Of a DNA stretch of 64,000 bases, positions 1 through 8,519 are shown piece by piece. The DNA lies in assembly GCF_000300515.1 (NCBI RefSeq), contig NZ_AMSI01000004.1, positions 1-64,000 of the forward strand. Reading direction: 5' to 3'. The position numbers and the translations under genes are program-made. Source of the stretch: Nitratireductor indicus C115. Lineage in GTDB: Bacteria > Pseudomonadota > Alphaproteobacteria > Rhizobiales > Rhizobiaceae. The stretch's first letter is position 1, and the number at the start of each line of letters is the position of its first letter. Under the pieces are notes generated by a model. The model had not been told where the DNA came from, did no database searches, and saw only the letters and a program-made list of their open reading frames with translations.

Positions 1-20
1 AGTTTGATTGGGTTTCGACC

Positions 21-695
21 CTAGATAACGCCCCCTGTTTCCTCGAAAAGGGCCACAACGGCGTCGCGTGCAACGGCAATGTGATACCGCAAAGCCTCGC
101 GCAACCGCTCGCCATCACGGTCTCGCAAGGCAGACATGATGGGTTCGTGGGTTTCGGCCATACGGTGCGGATCGTCGTACAGCTTGCCGATCAGGGTGAT
201 TCCCGCCCGCATTTCCATGGCAATCTCGTCATAGACGCGAATCAACCGCGCATTGCCGCTAGCCATGCAAAGCATGCGATGGAAGGCGAAATCCTCGAAT
301 ATCTGGGCCTCGATGGAGTCAGCATCGGCCATGTCGTAAAGCCGGCGCATCTGCCTTTCGAGCAGTTCGATATCCTTGTCGGTCGCCCGCTCGACGGCAA
401 GGCTGGCAGCGTGCAGCTCCAGTCCGATACGCAGTTCGTAGATGTCCCGAAGGTCGCTGGCTTCCAGTGTCCTGACGAAAAAACCCCTTCTGGGACTGAA
501 GGTTACAAGACCCTGGCTTTCCAGAAGGCGGGCCGCCTCGCGCACCGGCGCACGGCTTGTTCCAAACTCTCGCGACAACTGCAATTCGGTCAACCGTTCA
601 CCGGGTTTCAAACGCCCCGCAACAATCGCCTCGGTGATCTGCCGAGCGATCTGCGTGACCAGATCGTTTGATGAAACTTCCGAGAAAACACTCAC
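21..695 (-). CDS. GntR-family (FadR subfamily, FCD domain) transcriptional regulator
   Basis: Predicted ligand-responsive DNA-binding regulator. An N-terminal winged helix holds the GntR pattern RAPVREAARLLESQGLV, and the C-terminal half looks like an all-helical FCD ligand domain, with the usual metal-site histidines (HRML, the histidine before EPIM, and YHIAVA). I chose the GTG at 695 (224 residues): the frame runs open further upstream, but that extension would translate through the palindrome at 787-798 and is unlike any GntR N-terminus, and the GTG has an AGGGG-like ribosome site. It is divergent from the aldolase/ABC operon that starts at 925, so it is probably its local repressor and also autoregulated. 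The family is certain; the ligand is unknown. Confidence 0.88.
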   Translation of the reverse strand: MSVFSEVSSNDLVTQIARQITEAIVAGRLKPGERLTELQLSREFGTSRAPVREAARLLESQGLVTFSPRRGFFVRTLEASDLRDIYELRIGLELHAASLAVERATDKDIELLERQMRRLYDMADADSIEAQIFEDFAFHRMLCMASGNARLIRVYDEIAMEMRAGITLIGKLYDDPHRMAETHEPIMSALRDRDGERLREALRYHIAVARDAVVALFEETGGVI

Positions 696-786
696 CGCAA
701 CAGCCCCTGAGAATCCGAGCTCCCTCTTGCTCCCTTGCCACAAACACGCAGCCTGCGCCATCGGGAGTATGACAGCCATAATGTCG

Positions 787-798
787 ATTGTCGACAAT
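787..798. promoter_or_regulatory. Candidate GntR operator (12-bp perfect palindrome)
   Basis: ATTGTCGACAAT is a perfect palindrome in the divergent gap between the GntR gene and the aldolase operon. FCD-type GntR proteins commonly bind short dyads of this TTGT-N2-ACAA kind. A TTGACA hexamer starts at 798, directly against the palindrome, and would fit a -35 element of the rightward operon, although no good -10 follows. Bound repressor would therefore cover this promoter. The site is seen in sequence; its use is inference. Confidence 0.55.
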
Positions 799-924
799 TG
801 ACACTTGGCCGTCGGTATGCTTGCCTGTGACAAAATTGCACGGCTCTGAGGGGAGCCGGCGAAGCGTCAACAAGCGGGCCGGGGGAGGGGCTTCTCCAGG
901 CATCGCGCAAGCAGGAGGACCCCA

Positions 925-1704
925 ATGAACGTCCAGTCTTCGCTGGCAACCAGCAGTGACGACAGCCAGCCGCGCGAGCGCGTCGAGCTCGCAGCCGCCT
1001 ATCGGCTGATTGCCCACTACAATCTCGACGACAGCATCTTCACTCACATCTCGGCGCGTGCGCCGGAAGCAGAAGGCGAGCATGCCTTCCTGATCAATCC
1101 GTTCGGCCTGCGCTTTGACGAGGTGACGGCATCCAGCCTGGTCACCGTAGATATCAACGGCGACATTTTGCGCGACAACCACGGTGCAGGCATCAACAAG
1201 GCGGGTTTCACGATCCACAGCGCGGTGCATGCGGCCCGGCCGGATGTCCACTGCGTGCTTCACACCCACACTGTGGCCGGCGTCGCCATCTCTTCCATGG
1301 AAGAGGGCATTCTGCCTCTTAATCAGTGGTCGCTGCAGTTTCACAACCGCATCGCCTTCCACGACTATGAGGGCATCGCCCTTGACCTCGCAGAACGCGA
1401 GCGTCTCGTCGCCGATCTTGGCGAGCGCAATGTGATGGTGCTGCGCAATCATGGTCTTCTGACCTGCGGCCGCACGGTGGGCGAGGCTTTCGCGCTGATG
1501 TTCAACATGGAGCGCACCTGTCGCGCGCAGCTGGCGATCATGTCGTCAGGCGGTACGCCGCACAAGATCAGCACCGAACTCGCCGAGAAGACGGCCCGTC
1601 AATATGAGAGCTGGGATACGCATCACACCGGAAACAAGCCGGATCCTCAATGGGACGCCTTCCAGCGTCTTGCCATCAAGCACTATCCCGATCTCGTAAC
1701 GTGA
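925..1704 (+). CDS. Class II aldolase/adducin-domain protein
   Basis: A 259-residue protein of the class II aldolase/adducin fold (fuculose-phosphate aldolase relatives). These proteins hold a catalytic zinc through histidines; the HTHT cluster near residue 112 and a later NHGLL histidine match the metal-site pattern. The ATG has a strong AGGAGG ribosome site. It is the first gene of the operon, followed by a peptide-type ABC transporter, a deacylase and a D-2-hydroxyacid dehydrogenase. It may act as an aldolase or decarboxylase on a product of the imported compound. Many members of this branch lack a known substrate, so specificity is left open. Confidence 0.85.
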   Translation: MNVQSSLATSSDDSQPRERVELAAAYRLIAHYNLDDSIFTHISARAPEAEGEHAFLINPFGLRFDEVTASSLVTVDINGDILRDNHGAGINKAGFTIHSAVHAARPDVHCVLHTHTVAGVAISSMEEGILPLNQWSLQFHNRIAFHDYEGIALDLAERERLVADLGERNVMVLRNHGLLTCGRTVGEAFALMFNMERTCRAQLAIMSSGGTPHKISTELAEKTARQYESWDTHHTGNKPDPQWDAFQRLAIKHYPDLVT

Positions 1705-1784
1705 ACGGAGATAGAGCAAAGCCAACGTCCTGCGGGTTCAAGGAGAACGGCCCGCGAGCATCAGCAAACAGGGGAACGAAAGCC

Positions 1785-3332
1785 ATGCTGACAAGACTGA
1801 CGACCTTAGCCGCGGCCCTTCTGGTTTCCACGGCCCTAAACGCCGAACCGGTAACCGGCGGGCGGGCCAATGTGGTGATCCAGCCGGAACCGCCGAGCCT
1901 GATGATGGGCCTGGTGCAGAACGGTCCGACCCAGATGGTGGCCGGCCAGATCTATGAAGGCCTGCTGCGTTACGATCAGAAGCTGCAGCCCATGCCGCAG
2001 CTTGCCAAGTCGTGGGACGTTTCCGAAGACGGCCTGACTTACACATTCCACCTGCATGACAATGTGAAGTGGCACGATGGCAAACCCTTCACCTCGGCCG
2101 ACGTGGTTTTCTCCGCGGATGTCTTCCTGCGCGAAACCCATGCGCGCCTGCGCACCTCGCTCGAACATGTGGAATCCATCACCGCACCGGACGACACCAC
2201 CGTCATCTTCAAACTGAAGGAGCCTTTCGGGCCTTTCCTCGGTATTTTCGAGGCCGGCACGATGCCGATGGTTCCGAAGCACATCTATGAAGGCACGGAA
2301 TACAAGAGCAATCCGGCCAACAACACGCCCATTGGTACCGGGCCTTTCAAGTTCAAGGAATGGGTCAAGGGTTCCCACATTCTCCTGACCAAGAACGAGG
2401 ACTATTACGAGGAAGGCAAGCCCTATCTCGACGAAATCTACTGGCACATCATTCCCGATGCCGCATCGCGCGCCGTGGCTTATGAGACCGGCGTCGTCGA
2501 CATCCTGCCGGGCGGTTCCATCGAGAATTTCGACGTGCAACGCGTCTCGGAGATGGAAAACACCTGCATCACCGACAAGGGCTGGGAATATTTCGGCCCA
2601 CTTTCCTGGATGTGGCTGAACAATCGCGAAGGTCCAACCGCCGACAAGCGTTTCCGCCAGGCTGTGATGTATGCGATGGACCGCAATTTCGCGCGGGATG
2701 CGCTGTGGAACGGTCTCGGCAAGGTGGCCAAGGGTCCCGTGTCCTCCTCGACCCGCTTCTTCTCCGATGAGGTGACGAATTACGACTACGATCCGGAGAA
2801 GGCAAAGGCACTTCTGGCCGAGATGGGCTACAAGGGCGAGACCGTGCGGCTTCTGCCCCTGCCTTACGGCGAAACCTGGCAGCGCTGGGCCGAGGCCGTG
2901 AAGCAGAACCTCGACGAAGTCGGCATCAATGTCGAACTGGTTTCCACCGATGTCGCGGGCTGGAACCAGAAACTCGCCGAGTGGGACTACGACATCGCCT
3001 TCACCTATCTTTACCAGTATGGCGATCCCGCGCTTGGCGTGGCCCGCACCTACCTCTCCACGAACATTGCCAAGGGTTCGCAGTGGAACAATGTGGAAGG
3101 CTACGACAACAAGGAAGTCGATGCCCTCTTCGACAAGGCTGCGGTCGCGGTGACAGCGGAAGAGCGGCAGAAGCTCTACACCGAAGTCCAGCAGAAGCTG
3201 GTGGATGACGTGCCGGTTGCCTGGCTCCTCGAACTTGGCTTCCCAACCATCTATCGCTGCAATGTGAAGGACCTCGTCACGACCGCCATCGGCGTGAATG
3301 ACGGCTTCAAGAACGCCTATATCGAAAAGTGA
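1785..3332 (+). CDS. ABC transporter substrate-binding protein, family 5 (peptide/nickel type)
   Basis: A periplasmic solute receptor of 515 residues, of the DppA/OppA (SBP_bac_5, cluster C) family. The N-terminal signal peptide runs from MLTRLTTLAAALLV to about residue 20. The body shows typical features: YEGLLRYD, the W-H-DGKPFTSADVVFS segment and GTGPFKFKEW. The start was set at the ATG at 1785, behind GGGGAACG, because the upstream in-frame extension overlaps the aldolase gene and has no signal peptide. A strong hairpin (3341-3371) follows, which would favour excess production of the receptor over the membrane genes. The ligand is not predictable; dipeptide, N-acyl amino acid or opine-like compounds are possible. 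Confidence 0.92.
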   Translation: MLTRLTTLAAALLVSTALNAEPVTGGRANVVIQPEPPSLMMGLVQNGPTQMVAGQIYEGLLRYDQKLQPMPQLAKSWDVSEDGLTYTFHLHDNVKWHDGKPFTSADVVFSADVFLRETHARLRTSLEHVESITAPDDTTVIFKLKEPFGPFLGIFEAGTMPMVPKHIYEGTEYKSNPANNTPIGTGPFKFKEWVKGSHILLTKNEDYYEEGKPYLDEIYWHIIPDAASRAVAYETGVVDILPGGSIENFDVQRVSEMENTCITDKGWEYFGPLSWMWLNNREGPTADKRFRQAVMYAMDRNFARDALWNGLGKVAKGPVSSSTRFFSDEVTNYDYDPEKAKALLAEMGYKGETVRLLPLPYGETWQRWAEAVKQNLDEVGINVELVSTDVAGWNQKLAEWDYDIAFTYLYQYGDPALGVARTYLSTNIAKGSQWNNVEGYDNKEVDALFDKAAVAVTAEERQKLYTEVQQKLVDDVPVAWLLELGFPTIYRCNVKDLVTTAIGVNDGFKNAYIEK

Positions 3333-3340
3333 GCCAACGG

Positions 3341-3371
3341 GCGTCCTCCACGGTCAGGCCGTGGAGGACGC
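3341..3371 (+). terminator. Strong hairpin between receptor and permease genes
   Basis: A perfect 13-bp stem with a 5-nt loop lies 9 nt after the receptor stop codon and runs into CTTTCG. There is no long T-tract, so it is more likely a partial terminator or mRNA 3'-end stabiliser than a full stop, as often seen after ABC receptor genes. Confidence 0.6.
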
Positions 3372-3508
3372 CTTTCGATTCTTGCTCTCTCCACCGGCTG
3401 GAGGGAAAAGAGATAGACGTTACGGCCATCCTCCTTCTTTCCTCGCGGAAAGAGGGGCCCATCGGGGGATGGAGGCCGAACCAACCATGAGGTCAGAGCA
3501 GGGGCCCA

Positions 3509-4477
3509 ATGCTACGCTTCATTCTCATGCGCCTGGGCAAGGCGGCGATCATCCTGATCGCGATCATGACGCTCAATTTCTTCCTGATTCACGCTGCTCC
3601 CGGCGATCCCGCAGCGGTGATGGCGGGGGAGGCAGGGGCTGCCGACGCCAAGTTCATCGCGCAGCTGCGCGAGCAATTCGGCCTCGACAAACCTCTTCTC
3701 GTCCAGCTCGGCATCTATCTGAAGGGCGTGCTGCAATTCGACCTGGGATTCTCCTATCGCCAGCAGATGCCGGTCTCCCAACTCATTCTGGACCGGCTGC
3801 CCGCCACGCTACTGCTTACGATGACGGCCTTCGTGATATCGCTTCTTCTGGGAACGATGGCGGGCGTCCTCGCCTCGGCGCGGGTCGGCAAGTGGTCGGA
3901 CACGGCGATCTCCTCGCTGGCGCTCCTCTTCTACGCCACGCCCCTTTACTGGGCAGCGCTGATGGCGGTGCTCCTGTTCTCCGTCTATTTCAACTGGCTG
4001 CCCGGTTTCGGCTATGAGACGGTCGGCGCCAATTATACGGGGCTGGCGCGCGCGCTCGATATCGGACGCCACCTGATCCTTCCGGCAACGACGCTGGGGC
4101 TCTTCTTCATGGCGGTCTATATGCGCATGACGCGCGCCTCCATGCTGGAAGTCAGCCAGCTCGATTTCGTGAAGACGGCGCGTGCGAAGGGGCTGAAATC
4201 CTCCATCATTCAGCGCCGGCATATCTTCCGCAACGCCATGCTGCCTGTGGTCACGCTGGCCGGTTTGCAGGCAGGGCAGCTCGTCGGCGGCGCGGTGCTC
4301 ACCGAGACGGTGTTCGCCTGGCCCGGCATCGGGCGCCTGATGTTCGAGGCGCTGGCTCAGCGGGACTACAATCTCTTGCTCGGCGTGTTCTTCGTCTCGG
4401 CGGCCATGGTGCTGCTCTTCAATCTCATCACCGACATTCTCTACCGATTTGTCGATCCCAGGATACGGGTGGCGTGA
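3509..4477 (+). CDS. ABC transporter permease, DppB type
   Basis: A 322-residue inner-membrane permease of the BPD_transp_1 fold, first of the pair. It has the N-terminal LRFILMRLGKAAIILI membrane segment followed by a long periplasmic loop, as in DppB/OppB. The EAA cytoplasmic loop that contacts the ATPase lies near residues 217-245 (VKTARAKGLKSSIIQRRHIFRNA), with GQLVGGAVLTETVFAWPG after it. The stop overlaps the next permease by one base (TGATG), so the two are translationally coupled. Confidence 0.93.
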   Translation: MLRFILMRLGKAAIILIAIMTLNFFLIHAAPGDPAAVMAGEAGAADAKFIAQLREQFGLDKPLLVQLGIYLKGVLQFDLGFSYRQQMPVSQLILDRLPATLLLTMTAFVISLLLGTMAGVLASARVGKWSDTAISSLALLFYATPLYWAALMAVLLFSVYFNWLPGFGYETVGANYTGLARALDIGRHLILPATTLGLFFMAVYMRMTRASMLEVSQLDFVKTARAKGLKSSIIQRRHIFRNAMLPVVTLAGLQAGQLVGGAVLTETVFAWPGIGRLMFEALAQRDYNLLLGVFFVSAAMVLLFNLITDILYRFVDPRIRVA

Positions 4478-5316
4478 TGGCTGACTTCTGGAAACGCTTC
4501 TCCCGCAATCGCGGCGCCGTCATCGGCATCATCATTCTTGCAATCGTCGTTCTCGTGGCGGTTCTGGCTCCCTTGCTCTTTCCGCAATCGCCCTGGCGTA
4601 TGGTGCAGCGACCGTTCCTGCCGCCCCTCGCCATGGAGCAATACCCGCTCGGCACCGATGCACTCGGGCGCAATGTCATCTCAGGCCTTGCCTATGGCGC
4701 CCAGGTTTCGCTGCTCGTCGGCCTCGTTTCGACGGTCGCGGCCCTTCTCATCGGCATTCCCATCGGAGCGCTCGCCGGTTATTTCGGCGGCTGGGTGGAC
4801 GATGCGCTGATGCGTTTCACCGAGTTCTTCCAGACCGTGCCCAGCTTCGCGCTCGCCATCGTTCTGGTGGCGATCTTCGAACCGTCCATCCAGTCGATCA
4901 TCGCCGCCATCGCCATCGTGAGCTGGCCGCCGGTGGCCCGCCTGGTGCGCGGCGAGGTGATGTCGCTGCGCTCGCGCGAATATGTGGAGGCGGCGATCCT
5001 CTCAGGCCAGACCAACCTGACAATCATTCTGCGCCAGGTCCTGCCCAACACGCTGTCGCCGATCATCGTTCTGGCCTCCCTCATGGTGGCGACCGCCATC
5101 CTTCTGGAATCCTCGCTTTCCTTCCTCGGGCTCGGCGATCCCAACATGATGTCCTGGGGCTATATGATCGGCGCGGCCCGCACCGTGATCCGGCAGGCGT
5201 GGTGGCTGTCCTTCTTCCCCGGCGTCGCGATCCTCTTGACCGTTCTGGCGCTCAACCTGATCGGCGAAGGGCTGAACGATGCACTCAATCCGCGCCTTGC
5301 GCGCCGCGGCAAATAG
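4477..5316 (+). CDS. ABC transporter permease, DppC type
   Basis: The second membrane subunit, 279 residues, with the DppC-type N-terminus (short cytoplasmic tail, FSRNRGAVIGIIILAIV membrane helix, then LGTDALGRNVISGLAYGAQ, a signature of OppC/DppC). The EAA loop is near residues 169-195. The ATG at 4477 overlaps the stop of the previous gene; the GTG one codon upstream is possible but less likely. It forms the pore with the preceding gene and is driven by the fused ATPase that follows 9 nt later. Confidence 0.93.
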   Translation: MADFWKRFSRNRGAVIGIIILAIVVLVAVLAPLLFPQSPWRMVQRPFLPPLAMEQYPLGTDALGRNVISGLAYGAQVSLLVGLVSTVAALLIGIPIGALAGYFGGWVDDALMRFTEFFQTVPSFALAIVLVAIFEPSIQSIIAAIAIVSWPPVARLVRGEVMSLRSREYVEAAILSGQTNLTIILRQVLPNTLSPIIVLASLMVATAILLESSLSFLGLGDPNMMSWGYMIGAARTVIRQAWWLSFFPGVAILLTVLALNLIGEGLNDALNPRLARRGK

Positions 5317-5325
5317 GAGGGCGCC

Positions 5326-6960
5326 ATGATGGATTCTGTGACGGAACCGGTTCTGCAAATCCGCGACCTGAAAATCGCCTTGCCGGAAGGTGCTGACCGC
5401 GACTTCGCCGTCGACGGCGTCAGCTACGATCTCAACGCAGGTGAAATCCTCTGTATCGTGGGGGAGAGCGGGTCGGGAAAATCCATGTCGGCCAACGCCA
5501 CGATGGGGCTCCTGCCCGAGCTCGTGCGGCCGGTGGGCGGCGAGATCGTCTTCGAAGGCAAGGATGTCCTGAAGCTTTCCGACAGCGAGATGATCGATCT
5601 GCGCGGGCGCAAGATCGCGATGATCTTCCAGGAGCCCATGTCGGCTCTCAACCCGTTGATGCGGGTGGAGGACCAGATTGCCGAGGTCTTCGAGGCCCAC
5701 AATCTGCTTACCCCGCGCGAGCGCAAGCGGCGCGCTGTCGAGCTTTTGACGGAGGTGGGTATTCCCGATCCATCGAAGGCGGCGCGGGCCTATCCCTTCC
5801 AGCTCTCGGGCGGTCAGCGCCAACGCGTCATGATCGCCATGGCGCTCGCGCTGGAGCCGAAAATCCTGATCGCCGACGAACCCACCACAGCGCTCGACGT
5901 GACGACGCAGGCACAGATCCTCGAACTCATCCGCAACCTGCAAGAAACGCACGGCATGGCGGTGATGTTCATCACCCATGATTTCGGCGTGGTGGCGGAG
6001 ATCGCCGACCGGGTCGCGGTGATGCAATATGGCAAGATCGTCGAAAGCGGCACGGCCGACGAGGTGCTCGACAACCCACAGCATCCCTATACGCAGAAGC
6101 TCATCGCGGCGATCCCCAAGCTCGCCGCAGAGCCGAGCGAAGTGCCCGCCGACAAGGCGCCCATTCTCGAAGTGGAGGGGTTGAACAAGACCTATGTCAC
6201 GGGCGGCGGGATGTTCTTTTCCAACGCCCGGGTGGTGCATGCGGTCAATGAGGTCAACCTGACGCTGCGCGAGGGCGAAACGCTGGGCATCGTGGGGGAA
6301 AGCGGTTCGGGCAAGTCTAGCGTCGGGCGCTGCCTGGTGCGGCTGATGGACCCCGATTCCGGTACGGTGAAACTCGCCGGGCAGGATATGGCGACCTTGA
6401 CCGGCAGCGCGCTGCGCGAGGCGCGCAAATCGATCCAGATGATCTTCCAAGACCCCTATGCCTCGCTCAACCCGCGCAGCAAGGTCGGACAGATCATCGC
6501 CGAAGGCCCGATGGCGCACGGCGTGTCGAAGACGGAAGCCTATTCGCGCGCCGTGAAGCTTCTGGAACTGGTCGATCTCGATGCCCTTGCCATCGAGCGC
6601 TATCCGCACGAGTTTTCCGGTGGCCAGCGGCAACGCATCGGCATCGCGCGTGCTCTTGCGCTTGAGCCGCGCGTCATCATCGCAGACGAGGCTGTTTCGG
6701 CGCTCGACGTGTCGATCCAGGCGCAGGTTCTCGATCTTCTTGCCGATCTCAAGGAGCGGCTGAACCTGGCGCTTATCTTCATCACCCATGATCTTCGCGT
6801 CGCCGCGCAGATATGCGACCGCATTGCGGTCATGCAGAAAGGCAAGATCGTGGAGATGGGGCCGGCGCATGCGATCTTCGACAATCCGCAGAACGCCTAT
6901 ACCCGTACGCTGATCGAGGCCATTCCCGGCCGCGAGAAGGAGCTGGCTGCGGCCGGATGA
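5326..6960 (+). CDS. Fused dual ABC ATPase, DppD-DppF type
   Basis: One 544-residue polypeptide carrying two complete nucleotide-binding domains, equivalent to DppD and DppF joined. The first half has Walker [13 protein letters not shown], signature LSGGQRQRV and Walker [13 protein letters not shown]; the second half has Walker [13 protein letters not shown], signature [10 protein letters not shown] and Walker [13 protein letters not shown]. Both halves end in oligopeptide-type C-terminal extensions ([22 protein letters not shown]). Such fusions are common in alphaproteobacterial peptide importers. ATG codons at 5326 and 5329 are both possible, behind AGGAGGG. It powers the two upstream permeases. 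Confidence 0.94.
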   Translation: MMDSVTEPVLQIRDLKIALPEGADRDFAVDGVSYDLNAGEILCIVGESGSGKSMSANATMGLLPELVRPVGGEIVFEGKDVLKLSDSEMIDLRGRKIAMIFQEPMSALNPLMRVEDQIAEVFEAHNLLTPRERKRRAVELLTEVGIPDPSKAARAYPFQLSGGQRQRVMIAMALALEPKILIADEPTTALDVTTQAQILELIRNLQETHGMAVMFITHDFGVVAEIADRVAVMQYGKIVESGTADEVLDNPQHPYTQKLIAAIPKLAAEPSEVPADKAPILEVEGLNKTYVTGGGMFFSNARVVHAVNEVNLTLREGETLGIVGESGSGKSSVGRCLVRLMDPDSGTVKLAGQDMATLTGSALREARKSIQMIFQDPYASLNPRSKVGQIIAEGPMAHGVSKTEAYSRAVKLLELVDLDALAIERYPHEFSGGQRQRIGIARALALEPRVIIADEAVSALDVSIQAQVLDLLADLKERLNLALIFITHDLRVAAQICDRIAVMQKGKIVEMGPAHAIFDNPQNAYTRTLIEAIPGREKELAAAG

Positions 6961-6999
6961 CCGATGAGCGCAGCGTTTCGTTCCGGCAATGCCGTGTGT

Positions 7000-7148
7000 G
7001 CCTTTTCCCGCGCCCTTCGACAAACTCGGGATGAGGGAAAAGGCATGGAGACGCCCGTCGTGGCGGCACCGATGGTTGAAAGCGCACCAGCAGCACCGGC
7101 TCTCATCCTGAACCCGTCGCCAGCCCTTATCCTGAGCTTGTCGAAGGA
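7000..7148. repeat. Short palindromic intergenic repeats, two facing copies
   Basis: The 257-nt gap before the deacylase gene holds a CCTTCGACAAACTCGGGATG unit (from about 7014) and, about 100 nt later, an opposite-facing unit reading CCTGAGCTTGTCGAAGGA (7131-7148). The first unit is enclosed by the 10-bp inverted repeat GCCTTTTCCC (7000-7009) and GGGAAAAGGC (7035-7044). A degenerate third copy (CATCCTGAACCCGTCG) is at 7104-7119. This unit type is widespread between genes in many alphaproteobacteria, from memory. It may act as an mRNA boundary inside the operon. Confidence 0.7.
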
Positions 7149-7217
7149 CGAGGACGGGATGATGCGCGACGACGCCCGGAAATCCCTTCACCCCACCAGC
7201 CCGCAGGAACGACAGAC

Positions 7218-8519
7218 GTGGACGAACAACTCATAGAGAAAATACTCGCCGCCGTCGAGGACGGTTTCGAAGAACAGATCGTCTTCACCGAAGACCTGAT
7301 CCGCTTTCCTTCCCTGCGCGGCAAGGAAAAGCCTGCGCAGGAATTCGTGCACAAGGCGCTGGAACAGCGCGGCTATGCCGTGGAAACCTTCCACATCGAT
7401 GAGGACAAGATCAAGGATCACCTCGGTTTCTCGCCGGTCGCGGTGGATTACTCCGATGCGGTCAACGTTATAGCCACCCATGAGCCACGAAAGGCAACCG
7501 GCCGTTCGCTGATTCTTAACGGCCATATGGACGTGGTGCCGGAGGGGCCGCACGACATGTGGGAGGTGTCGCCACCCTATGAACCCAGGCGTGTCGGCGA
7601 CTGGCTTTATGGTCGCGGCGGCGGCGACATGAAGGCGGGCATCGCGGCCAATATCTTCGCGCTCGATGCTTTGCGCCGCATCGGCCTGCAACCGGCGGCA
7701 AGGGTGCATGTCCAAAGCGTGGTGGAAGAAGAGTGCACCGGCAATGGCGCGCTTGCCTGCCTCGTGGAGGGCTACACGGCGGATGCCGCTATCATTCCCG
7801 AACCTGAGGACGAAAAGCTGGTGCGCGCCAATTGCGGCGTCCTGTGGTTTGAGGTGACGGTCTCCGGCCATCCGGTCCATGTGCGCGAGGCCGGTACAGG
7901 CGCCAACGCCATCGAGGCGAGTTTCCGCGTCATCGAAAGCCTGAAGCGCATGACGGAGAACTGGAACGCCGAGAAGGCGAACTACCCCTATTTCGAGGAC
8001 CTCGATCATCCGATCAACTTCAATGTCGGCAAGATCGAAGGCGGGGACTGGGCATCCAGCGTGCCGGCCTGGTGCAAGCTTTCCTGTCGCATAGCGATTT
8101 ATCCCGGCGATGACCCGAAGGATCGGGCCGCACAGATCGAGGCGCATCTGGCGCGCGAGCTCGCGGACGATGCATTTCTCGGCAATCGCCTGCCGGAGAT
8201 TATCTGGAACGGCTTCTTCGCGCGCGGCTATGTGCTTGAGGAGGGGAGCGATGCGGAAAAGGCGCTTGCCGAAGCCCACCGCAAGGCGACATCAAGCGAA
8301 CTGGAAGCCTTCGTCACGCCCGGCTATCTCGATGCGCGCGTCTTCGTCATCTATGCAGGCATGCCCTGCCTGGTCTATGGCCCCATCACCGAGAACATCC
8401 ACGGCTTCGATGAGCGCGTGAGCCTGTCCTCGCTCAAGCGGGTGACAGGCGCGATCGCGCTCTTCATCGCGCAATGGTGCGGTGTGGAGGCAATAGAGCC
8501 GGAGAACGCAGATGACTGA
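7218..8519 (+). CDS. M20-family amidohydrolase (ArgE/DapE/acylase type)
   Basis: A 433-residue metallohydrolase of the M20 family, whose members cleave N-acyl groups from amino acids or split dipeptides with two zinc ions. Visible metal-site motifs are LILNGHMDVV (His, Asp), RGGGDMKAG (bridging Asp) and VVEEECTGNGAL (catalytic Glu plus ligand); the dimerisation domain follows at about 205-320. The start is a GTG at 7218 behind AGGAAC; no in-frame ATG fits. It overlaps the next gene by 8 nt. In this operon it is the likely first enzyme acting on the imported compound. ArgE-like, acetylornithine-like or acyl-amino-acid substrates are all possible. Confidence 0.9.
   Translation: MDEQLIEKILAAVEDGFEEQIVFTEDLIRFPSLRGKEKPAQEFVHKALEQRGYAVETFHIDEDKIKDHLGFSPVAVDYSDAVNVIATHEPRKATGRSLILNGHMDVVPEGPHDMWEVSPPYEPRRVGDWLYGRGGGDMKAGIAANIFALDALRRIGLQPAARVHVQSVVEEECTGNGALACLVEGYTADAAIIPEPEDEKLVRANCGVLWFEVTVSGHPVHVREAGTGANAIEASFRVIESLKRMTENWNAEKANYPYFEDLDHPINFNVGKIEGGDWASSVPAWCKLSCRIAIYPGDDPKDRAAQIEAHLARELADDAFLGNRLPEIIWNGFFARGYVLEEGSDAEKALAEAHRKATSSELEAFVTPGYLDARVFVIYAGMPCLVYGPITENIHGFDERVSLSSLKRVTGAIALFIAQWCGVEAIEPENADD

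Noticed and set aside
5002-7191. 729-codon open frame on the minus strand
   Set aside because: It lies opposite the clear DppC/DppDF-type genes, is Arg/His/Asp-rich without domains, and is a typical GC-rich antisense shadow.
8007-8022. GATCA-TCCG-ATCAA as another FNR/FixK box
   Set aside because: It is inside the M20 gene and the left half does not match TTGAT.
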